From NCBI GenBank assembly GCA_013398615.1, contig VZSR01003371.1, forward strand, positions 3,220,530 through 3,284,529: a DNA stretch of 64,000 bases, read 5' to 3'. Every line of letters begins with the position of its first letter. The first letter of the stretch is position 1. The notes under the pieces were generated by a model. The model was not told where the DNA came from. It worked only from the letters and a program-made list of their open reading frames with translations, and searched no databases. This DNA comes from Brachypodius melanocephalos. Lineage: Eukaryota; Chordata; Aves; Passeriformes; Pycnonotidae. Positions 49,101 through 59,000 of this stretch are shown piece after piece. Both the position numbers and the translations under genes were made by a program.

Positions 49101-52100
49101 TTAATCCATGTAAGCAAACTATTAAATGGTGTGGCTGAGGGCTGGCTACCTCTGCACCTTTGCTGCATTTGCTGTCAGACAGCTACCCTTAGCAGAAGGC
49201 ATTTGAACCACCCAAATCCCTCACACCCAACCAGAGTCCTTTTCCCTCTCTGCAATTCTGCAACATGGTATTGGCTGCATCTCCCTCTATCCCAACAGAG
49301 GTGTGAAGATAAATTCCTTAGAGACCCTTGCTAGAAGTGGCTTCTCACCCACTGAGATGTTTCTAAAACCCCAGCTCCCTACATCCATGCTTTGAGCTGG
49401 CCTGGGAGCTGCACATTCCTGGTCACAGAGTGCTGTGCCCACATGTGAATCCTCGCCAGGCTCAGCCCAGCATCATCAGGATGCTGCCACCCCACCCATG
49501 TGTGTCCAGCCAGCACGGAGCAGGGGTTGGGGGGCTGGCAAAGGCCCAGGCAGACAGTCCCTGGGGCTGACATGGCCTGTCAGCTGCTCGGCACCAGGGG
49601 TTACCCTCAGTCTCAGCGGTGGCAGCAGGAGCTGGAAGGGGCAGGCAGCAAGACAGGTCGTGCATGGGCTCCGCGAGGATCTCCAGCTTCCCCGGCCATC
49701 TCGGTGACAGGTCAGAGGGCCGGCACCCCGGCAGGTAACACTTGGGTAACTCTCCAAAAGTAGGGAATGAAGGTTTCTGCAGGAAAAAAGTCCCGTGTGA
49801 ATGGAGAGGCAGCAATTTGGAGGGCAGTTGGTAAAGCATCATCAAACACAGCAAAGCCTGGGCTTGGGGTCAGCAGGGATACAGGGTCATCCCTGGGGAT
49901 ACAGAGCAGGACTGTGGCTCTCACTGGAGTCCAGGAACCACCACAGCTTCTTCTGTCTGCCTATCTTACAGCTTGGGACTCTGCTGAGCCCTGGGTGGGC
50001 AGTGGGAGGGAGAGAAGGAGCCTTGGCAAAAGAAGTGGGAGAGGGAATGGCTCCAGGATTCATGTCAGGGAAAGGCTGAAGAGGATTCTGGTGTTGCTGC
50101 AGCCTCCAGCCTCTCCAGCTGCACACTACAGCTCCTGATCCTTTTCAGGGTTCAGAAAGGGATTCTCCTGCTGTGAGTTCCTCCAGGCTGCTGGGCCAGC
50201 AAGGACCATCCTCAGAGGGTTTGTCTATTATTGTTTTGGATCTCTGTGGGTTTCTGTTTGTCATTCAAATTCCAGGGTTTCCAGGGCAATCCCCGAAGGT
50301 TTTTCCTTTGCCAGGCTGACAGTAGGGCAGATGGAGGCTGCAGAGCTACAGGAACTGCCTGTCTGGGGGTTTCCCCCACTGAGGATGACCAGAGGTATCT
50401 CCAGAGGGACAAGAACCTCCAGGACACCCTAGTGGGGATGGCTCACCAGCCAGTGCTTTCTTCCTTAACCCAAGGAGTTCTCCTTCCCTTTGGGAGTAGG
50501 TTAGTGCCCAAAATTTCACAGATAAAAACATCACAGAATAAATCCTATCAGGGCCAAGAGGGAAACCTGAGCCTCCCGAGTTCCTCATCATCACACTACC
50601 CAGCGGGACAGCTTTCTTTGGCAGGCCTTGGGAATCAATAAGGAGCCAAAGGGAGCTGCAACCCAAGAGAATCGGGCACAGCTTCCTCCCTTCCTATATC
50701 CCAAGCTACACCAGCACCTCCACAGAAAGCCAAAAATAAAATTTAAATGAAACAAATAAAGGACAAAAAAACCCCAAACAAACAAACAAACAAACAAACA
50801 AAACCCCTGAGATGCAGGGCTTGGAGAGTGCGCTCCAGCAGGCAGGGGTTAAACCCTGCTCTGCCAGCCGTGCTGCTGGAAGCGGAGCGGCCACCTCCGG
50901 CTGGGGCTGCCCGGGGAGCTCTGGCCAGCCCGGGGAACAGCGGGAGCCCCGAGCAGCAGCGCTAATGAAGGCTGCTGGCAGCGGGAGAGCTCCCCGGGGC
51001 CGAGGAAAGGACAGGGGACCAGAGGAGAGGAAAGGAGAGGGCTCCCCAGGCTGCTGCGGTGCCCGCAGACCGCCCCTCTGCCCCGGCGGGCACCCTCACA
51101 CAATGATTTCTCTGTTGTTGCCCCCCCACCTCCTTTTCCTCCCCAGCCTCAACTTATTTTTTCCCCTTCTTTCGTGGGCGTACGAGCCCAAAGCGCTCGG
51201 GCAGCCGATCGTGCCCCCCAGCCCTTCTCCGCAGTGGCCCAGGGCAAACCGCAGCTGTCCCCACCGGGCTGCCACAAGCAATTAAACCAGGGCAGGCGGA
51301 GCGAGGCAAATCAGATTAAATAGCTCAGGGGGTCGCTCGCACTGCGAGGAGATTAGAAAAAAAACAACCCCAGCTTCCCCACAGAAGCCTTCTCAAGCCC
51401 GTGTCAGGGCAAGGAGCCGCCTCCATCCCAAAAGCAATCCCCCCTCCGCAAGGCGGTCCCGGGATGGGTCTGATCCTGACAGCCAAGAGGAGTCCAAGGC
51501 TCGGGCACCGGTTCAGCAAGCAGTCGTTAGTGCCCTGCCCTAATGAGCGTAATTAGCATCGCTCCCCACCAACAGCTTTACCGGAGGGTGCGCGGGGGAT
51601 TTCCCGCAGGAGGGATGGGGGCACAGGGCGAGGGCATTGGGGCGTGCTGGGAGCTGCTGGGGGGTCAGAGCCGTGGGGAGCACACAGCAGCCACCCCTGC
51701 TGCCCCTTTGGCACCGTGCCGGTCCCCAGCTGGGCTGGGAGGGGAGCTGGCAGCTCGGGCTGGGGATGCGAGGCAGGAAAAGAGCACGGTACCGGAACGT
51801 GTGCCTGGGTGGGTGAGTGATAATCGTCGTGCCAGCAGTAGTCCTTCATGTATACGCTCTTGTACGTGTCCAGTGCGGGGGGCAGCTGGAAGAGAGAGAA
51901 GGCAAACGCGAGGGAAGGCTTCAAACGTGGTGACACGAAGCCAAAATGCTCCCTCATAGCTCAGGAGAGGACGAGCTGCTCTCCTGGGCCGCCTGGGGCC
52001 AGTCCAACAAGGAGAATGCTTGCTCAGTGCAGCCCCAAGCAGGGCGGCTGGGAAGGTCCTGCACTCTCTTGGCAATGGTTTCTGGGGCTCTTCTTGTCCC

Positions 52101-53021
52101 AGGATTTCCCTTGCAGCAAACACCTTCCTCCTCCCTTCCTCAAACTTCCTCCGAGTGCCCAAATGGCCCCAGGCAGAGCACTAACACAGAGCTGGCGAAA
52201 TACTTTGATCAGCTGCTGAGGTCCGGTGTCACTCAGGTTAAATCAGCACATGCTTCCATCTTCAATTTCAGTAACATTTGCTATGTGCTTGTCACATATT
52301 TAAAGAGCTGGCTAATGTCAATAGTCATTCTGCAAAGCCATTGGACAAACTATGGAGAAAAACTCTGCCAGAGGACAGAAAGCCAGTGACACCTGCACGA
52401 ACACCAGAAATCCTTGCAGTGCAAATTTCAGGAGATGGGGAGGATTTCAGGGAGAGAGCACTATCAGTGTGTTTTGTCCCTCAGCGTGCACCATGAGCAC
52501 TGCTGGAGCCAGGAAAGCTGGTGAGATGAGCCTTCAGGCTGGCCCCACAGCTGTTTCTGTGCTGAAGCATTAAACAAGATAACTCATCAATGCATGGCAA
52601 GGGCTGGGGGAGGTGAGCTCTGGTTGCAGGTGTTATTGTGATCTGCACTGTCATACAATCACCTCCAGCACACAGGGGTGGCTTGGCTGGCCCAGCAGGA
52701 GCTGCACTGCCATGTCTCTGTGTTTAGGGACGCTACAGCAGCACACAGCATCTTAGGGAGGGCTTCGTGTGCCTTGCCAACAGTCACCCACCTCAGGCAA
52801 GGATTCTCAGTCCTTTTTTTCTAACATTTCAATAATTTCCCCCTCTGGGCTTTCCAGACCAGTGTTTGTCTTTGGTCAGGATGCAGAATTCCATTGTCAC
52901 CGGTTCCTGTTTTCTTCCCAGACCAGAAGACCCAGCCAAACCCATCCCTTAAACACCAGTGAGGATGAGTGTCTTGTGTGTACTTCACCTTCCATGGCTT
53001 TGCATCCCTCATCATCTCCAT
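46013..53021 (-). CDS. Six-exon gene, possible TEX37/SPMIP9-like sperm protein (joined extent)
   Basis: Exons 53021-52989, 51885-51793, 49776-49605, 48277-48146, 47106-46977 and 46157-46013 join into one frame of 705 bases (234 residues plus TAA). Splice phases match at all five junctions, which is hard to get by chance. The start sits in a strong Kozak context (accATGg). The protein is rich in Pro, Tyr, Trp and charged residues, with no signal peptide or membrane segment. A motif recurs: Y19-K-S-V-Y-M-K-D-Y27 and W150-K-S-T-Y-M-Q-D-Y158. Human TEX37, a sperm axoneme microtubule inner protein, has a similar LDxYxSxxMxDY stretch near its N-terminus. It also lies next to EIF2AK3 in the same tail-to-tail orientation. 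Expression in testis or cilia is therefore inferred. The rest of the protein does not clearly match what I remember of TEX37, so no symbol is given. Confidence 0.75.
46265..46301 (+). repeat. 2 x 18 bp tandem duplication
   Basis: tgtgtagggcaaacaaa occurs twice in a row, separated by one or two bases. On the minus strand one copy ends in ctacacag, resembling a splice acceptor, about 120 bases upstream of exon 6. Confidence 0.85.
46977..47106 (-). CDS. TEX37-like exon 5 (second KSxYMxDY motif)
   Basis: 130 bases. Acceptor ctctctttcactag, strong donor CAC|GTAAGA. Entered in phase 1 and left in phase 2. It encodes YSDPEWKSTYMQDYEG and onward to PEDHRFN. The Thr completed across the next splice links to exon 6. 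Confidence 0.78.
48146..48277 (-). CDS. TEX37-like exon 4
   Basis: 132 bases, phase 1 on both sides. Acceptor tcccatgtctcag, donor AAGG|GTCAGT. It encodes ALVPKPPADLVNYQQLAQ and onward to SSSVLIK. The split codons make Gly at its start and Asp at its end. Confidence 0.72.
49605..49776 (-). CDS. TEX37-like exon 3
   Basis: 172 bases. Acceptor ttttttcctgcag, donor GAGG|GTAACC, entering in phase 0 and leaving in phase 1. It encodes KPSFPTFGELPKCYLPG and onward to AATAETE. It is Pro- and Cys-rich (Cys at CYLPGC and SCC). Confidence 0.68.
50775..50803 (+). repeat. (AAAC)n microsatellite
   Basis: About six AAAC units preceded by a short A/C-rich stretch. Confidence 0.9.
50810..51830. promoter_or_regulatory. 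Intragenic CpG island
   Basis: CpG-dense, GC-rich stretch in intron 2 of the TEX37-like gene that reaches exon 2. It includes a TAATTAG homeobox core (51551-51557, in gagcgtaattagcatcgctc) and CAATTAAA (about 51279-51286). It could be an alternative promoter or a developmental regulatory island. No TATA box was seen. Confidence 0.55.
51793..51885 (-). CDS. TEX37-like exon 2 (first YKSxYMxDY motif)
   Basis: 93 bases, 31 codons, phase 0 on both sides. It follows an excellent acceptor (ttctctctcttccag). It encodes LPPALDTYKSVYMKDY and then CWHDDYHSPTQAHVP. The donor CCG|GTACCG is weak, so this 3' edge is the least certain boundary of the gene, although the phase fits exon 3. Confidence 0.72.
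52989..53021 (-). CDS. TEX37-like exon 1 (start codon)
   Basis: 33 bases, 11 codons: MEMMRDAKPWK, ending at the donor AAG|GTGAAG in phase 0. The ATG context is accATGgag. Two more in-frame Met codons follow at positions 3 and 4. Confidence 0.65.
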
Positions 53022-56000
53022 GGTGAACCAAGAACCTGGACCAGAAAAATCACTCAGTTAAAAACCAGCAGACCAGATCTTCTCCTCCATCCCACCTCAA
53101 GGGATAAGGAGACCTGAAGCTGGCTACTGGCATGAGGAAGGGGATTCAGATGGAGCTGAAATACACAAATTGGCAGAGTATGACTGATTTAAGCCAACTT
53201 CAGCAAAGTAAAATATACCCAACCAGGATGGAGAGAGATGGACACCTCAGGGGATGCAGTCTGGTGGAACCCAGAAGGCACGAGATGGAGGCATCCCAGC
53301 ACCAGGAGCCCCAAAGTCACCCAGAGGGTGAAGGGGTGTGACCCCCTCCTGGGACAGGGAGCATCAGGGATGGGATCCAACAATGCCTGTGTGGTCACTT
53401 GTGTTTCCAGGGTCAAGGGAAAACTCCATTGTGACGCCACTGAACTTCAGAACCCTGGAGGCCTTGGTGGAGGAAGGGGAGCCTGAGGGAGCTGGTGTTG
53501 TTTCCTGGAGGCAAAGGCACCCAACAATCATGCTGGGGAGCTCTTAACTCACTTTTTCAGCTGCAGCCAGCCATGCTGGGGACACATTGCCACATGGCCA
53601 CATGCCCAGGAGAGCGACAAAGTCTGCCCCACCCAAATCCTGCTAAAGAGGTGAGCAAAAGGTGGGGAAACTGAGCAGAAAAGAACATACTTTGTGGGTG
53701 TGCTGAGCAGAAGGAAACAGCATCCCTAGCTCCCTGCATGGAAGGATGGGGAACACTGCAGAATTAGGGCAGGCAGGGATCTCCACTTGGACTCAGAGGG
53801 TGGCTGAGGACACCTGAACTGTCCCTTCAGATGCTGCCATTCTCTTCCTCTGATGAGGCAGCAGGGGATGCTCAAATGGAGTACTCTGTCCCATGAATAA
53901 GACAGGAGCACCACACCAGATACACAGAGCAGTATTTAGTCTTTGAAAGAACCAAGCCTTGACCAGGTTTGGATGCATTTCACCAAAAAACTAATCTAGC
54001 CTGATTTTGGGTGTACACAAGGAGGACATCTCCCTCTGAGCTGATCCTTCCTGGCTTCCTGGCTCACTGAGGACAGTTCATGTGACCAGTGCAGGTACAT
54101 TGCAGGTACATAAATCCAGAAACCTGGGTTTGGTGAGCTGAATTTCATCCCAGAGTCCAATTTCTATAGCTGCACGTGAGCCTAGCACAGCCATTGGTTC
54201 AAAAATGAGATTTTCTGCCACTACAGTGATGCAAATAGTAGTAAATGTTGATGATGAGCCAGGAAGATGAGATCTCAACTCCAGGAGGAGAGCCAGTCAC
54301 AGACTTGGGTTCACAGGCACCATTTGAATGAGCTGAATTCCACGAGTTATTTCTCTCTGCACACTGTTATGTACCATTGTGCAACTGGAGCCCAAGGATG
54401 CTCTTGCAGGGGCTGCGTGCTGCTGGCAGCTCTGCACTGGTGTCAGGAAAGAGGAGAAACCCTTTGTCCTCACTGCCTTTTATGCAAATTAATATTAGAA
54501 TAAATAATGCAACAAGGAAAGAAACTATTTCCAGAAATGTGGAAATGTTCTCCCATGCTTATATTAAAGGGATTACACTCCATTTCCTTCTTAATACAGC
54601 TAATGCTCTATGGGAAGCCCTCAGGCCAGGGATTAAAGCACTTATTCAATTAATTAGGAACAAACTTCTGCCTTAAAGTCAAACACACAAATATCAGTAA
54701 GCCCTTGAGAGTGTCTTCCTTCCAGGGCAGAGAAAATGGATCCTATTTCTGATGTAAATGAAACCAAGTCTGCAATCTAGAATTACCAAGAATAATAAAA
54801 ATTAAGAAGAAGCACTTTTAAAATATCACTATTCTATAACACAGCAGAGTAAAAAAAAAAAAAAAAAAAAGATAGTCCCATCATCTTGAACTCAGCATTG
54901 GAACCCCCATAATGGAAAGCAAAATCAGGTCCTACAAGGATAATATAAATGAGATTCAATTTTAGGATGTAACACTGGTAACCAGCTCCAAGCTGCAGGC
55001 ACAGCAGTATTTGGGAATATTTGAAGTTAGGGGTGAAATCTTGGCCTTGGTAAACACAAAAAAAGAAAATGCTTATTCAGTAGGATCTGAATTTAACCTA
55101 AGGTGTCTGATTCATTACTGAGATAGGAGACAATTTCCAAAACCTGGCTCCAAATCCTAATCTTTCTTGATGATAGCTTGATCCTTCCGTCTTCTCGCAG
55201 GCACAGTTCACATGAAATTAAAAGGCGTTTTGCCAGAATAGTTTATGCAGGAGCAGCCCACTATTGCTGTTCAGTTTCCCATTTCTTCCTCCCAAATATC
55301 AAAGGATAGGGCTGATAGTTGCCAGCACAATCTCAATTAGAAGTGGATAGGAACCAAACTCACAGCTCTCACTTTTCTCTGCCTCCAAGAGAACTTATTT
55401 ACCTCCTCTCTGCTAATGCAGGTATGGAGAAAGCTGTGCCCTGCATGGCTGCTCTCTGTGTAGCTGTCTGCACATCACTGAGACAGAAGATAGTGCTGAG
55501 CACCAAACAAACACCTGCAGGAGGAAATTACTCTTAAATAATTGGTTTATTTTCACAATACTCCAGGGAGAAGATGGCTCAGATTCCCAGAGTCAGGAGC
55601 TTAAACCATTCACCTGAATGGCAGTGCCCCTGTTTCTCAGGGCAATGACAACTCCAAATATCCAGGAAAGCATTCAGAGGGTGCTGGTGCACAAAAGCAA
55701 AGTACACATCAGCCAGGACCAAAAAATCAAGGGCAGACATTTATGTGTTTAAGTAGCACCTTGGGAGAATTTGCCAGTGGGCCCAAATGTGTGATAGCTG
55801 AGCTCAGATCACTTAAAATCACATAGGAAGAGTTTGAGTCAAGGACCTCATCTATGATGTAAAACAATGAGATTTGTGTACCTGACCTGTGCAAATCCTT
55901 CCTGGCATCCTGCTGGTCATTCCCTCTGTGTTCACAGGTACCTGTTCCCCCTGGAAAGTGGATCTCATCGTCTCAGTAAGACAGCAGTTGCATATAGGAC

Positions 56001-59000
56001 ATGATGCAGAGATAAATTTCACCTCTGTTTGGCCCTAATTACCTTTCTTGCTGCCTTTTTCCACCTGTGAAACACAAGAGTTCTCTCTAGGTCTGTACTG
56101 CCCTTGTGCAAGGTGCTGCTCTGGGCACTGGCAGGGTTTGGGGGAAACATCTCAGCTATTAACAATTCCATGCACAAAAACACTGCCAAGGAGGACATAC
56201 CTGCCTGTCAACCCAGCCCCTGACAAGTGCTCCTCGGGCCAGGAATAAGATTCATTGCCCCCATGAGGATGTTGAAAGAGGGAAGTGATGGGTAAGCAGG
56301 ACCCCCAGCTCGTGGAGGAGGCAGGGTGTAATCTGGGGATCTCCATTCAGGTTATCACCACCAGGAGACAAAGTGCAAAGAGGGGACTCTTCTTCAAGGG
56401 ATGAGTGTTGACAGCCCATTCTGTCAGCAGGAGGTCAGCCCCCCATTTGGGTGTAAAAACATGAACTTTGGTGGCAGTGCAGCAGTCCAGCATGGGCACA
56501 TCTCCCATTGAGTTATTTATTTCGTTCTTCTCTCCTGCTTTTTTGATAAATTGGTGTGGCATTTATGACTTCCTGTGGGCAGAAATAAGCAGCATCCTTC
56601 AGCCTAAATCTGAGGCCTCTGTTGCTCTCTTCCAGCCACATAAAGCACTTCCAGGACTGAGCCCTCAAAGCCAAACTCTTTGTTGCAGACAAGGGCAGCT
56701 GGTGAACTCAGTCGTGGTGTTCCAAATCTTTGGGCAATTCCATTGTAACCTGCTAAAACAATCAATTGTTTGTCCTTGATAATCCTCCCAAAATCATCCA
56801 TCAGCAGAGGATGGCTGAAATCTCATCACTGCCTATGTGATGTGTCCTGTGGTATAAATCATGGCATATTTATGCACCTGTGTGAGGCAAATACATGTAG
56901 GTAATGTCAGAGAGCCTAAATCTGCTCCCTAATGCCGTTGTTTAAACAGCCCTTTAACCACATCACTTTTCTCCTCGTTAGGTTAAGTTGCTGGAGGTGA
57001 AAAAGTCCTTCCAAAATGGTTTTCACTCACTCACTCAGGCCAAAGTAAACATGCCTCTGGGACCATTATGTGTATCAGGTATCCGAGGCTTTGTTAAGAG
57101 TTTGCCTGTTAGGTAAATTCTGCTCCTCTTTCTCCTTGGGAGAAGCAGGTTAAAATTAGACACAGCCTCACACGGGTAAAGCAGAGCAGCGTTACAAAGG
57201 AACAGGAAAAAATTCAGAGCAGGGCACACAAATGACCCAAGTCTGGAGAGTATCTTGATCTAATGTAACTCTGGTTACAATTATGACATTGGCTTGACTT
57301 TTACCTGTCACTTGTGATCACATTCATCACAGATCTCACGGTCTGTGCTGGACATTTTCACCAGCAGCCAGCAGAGCCTATGGAGCAAAGAGCCCAGAGA
57401 TAGCTCTTTGTGAGTGATTGTCTCAGTGTAATTCTCTTCAGGGCACTCTTTCTCCAAGGCCCAAACATTCAAGCTCACCTGTAGGAATCTCAGCTGATGA
57501 GCCTTTGCTAACAAGACATAAAGAGGAAATGTGCATCTTTAGCACACCATTAAAAGCCTCCAGCTGTACGAGGGAACTCCTGGGCTTTCCTTGAGTGTCA
57601 CCTCGGTTACAACCACATCTGCTGTCTGGCAGGACAATGACCCCTCCTAATCTGTTCATCCAGACCCCATCCACACCTGACTGCGGTGAAGAGGAGCTTT
57701 TCCATCGACTGCCCCAAGGTTTAGGCTGGCTATGCCACTGGGAGATTCTCTCTCTGCAGCCATTAGAGCAGTTCAGCTGATCTAAACTTGTCGGAGAGAA
57801 TAAAGAACCCACCTGCTTCCAGCGACAGGAAAAGTAAAGTGAGATCAAACAGAAGCAGGAGGAGAGAATTCAAGCAATGCAAGAGGTGGCTGCATGTCAT
57901 TTCAGAAGTCACCTTTTGTCTTTGATCTGTGCTTAGGGAGCGGGCACCTCCTGGATCAGATGGCCAGTGGAGAAGTGTGCCACCAAAGCCATCCCACCTT
58001 GAAATCTCAAGTGTTTGCTTTCCCCAGGGATCCTCCTTCTACTTCCGTTGCCGTGTAAATCATCTGCCTTAAGATTTCCTTTAGAAAAGCTGAATAATAC
58101 AGGTTAGGGAGCAGGGAGCAGGACTTGTGTCCTCCCCTAAGGCCAGGTTCATTCACTGTGATAAGTTGAGCCCTCTCTTTTAAAACTGTATTACACATGC
58201 ACAGGTAAGTCCACTAGAGATCAGGGACTTGCTATAAAAGCTGCTATGCAAATAAAAAAGCCCTGTCTCTGAAAAGGTTACAGTCTGAACACATGAGACA
58301 CATCAAGGCTTTGACTGGAATGATTTTGAAGACGAAGCACTTTGAGACAAAGCAAGCTTCAGATCACACAGAAAATCTGTGGCAAAACTGTGGATAAATC
58401 CCACTTTGCTGAATCCTCACTTCTGCTCTTCACAGCTCCTTGGAGCACTGCCTGGGTTTTGCTAGCAAAGCATTTGTTTTAGCAGCACACTTTGGGGAGA
58501 TAAAACACCGTGCCATTTTCATGTGGCAAGAACATGCAGCATCTTTCTGAAGGCCAAGATTCGTATCAGGTGTGAATGCAGATCTTCACCAACCCCGGGC
58601 ATGCAACAAAATAAACCCTCTGCATTTAGTTTGTTGATGCCTTCAGTGAGCGTTAACAAGTGGAAAAATCACGGGGAAGAGAGAGCCTGGTGTCAGGTTA
58701 CCCCATAAATTGGTTAAGGCTGCAGAGGGGATTACAGTCCCAGAGCCATCCTAAGCACGGAGATGTCATTACGGCAAAATCAAAGGTAACCATGGGGCTC
58801 GGCAGGTAACTGTCAACAGCCACGGGAAAGAGCCAGCCTGGGAAGGAGCTCCACGTCAGGATGAAATTCAGTCACCTTTATTTTCATTGCAGGTGAGGGG
58901 TCAAGCAGAAAAGCTATCCCCAGCGGCCTTTATTTACAGTTTTCAAGGGAGCGGCTGATGAAGCATTTAGAGGAAGAAGGATGAACCTGCTCTCCCCTCG

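Larger units (their letters stand above)
46158..52988 (-). other. Introns of the TEX37-like gene
   Basis: Five GT-AG introns of 1103, 2016, 1327, 1039 and 819 bases in transcript order. Intron 2 contains a CpG island (50.8-51.8 kb) and an (AAAC)n repeat at 50775-50803. Intron 5 contains a duplicated 18-base segment (46265-46301). No CR1 was recognised within the gene. Confidence 0.7.
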
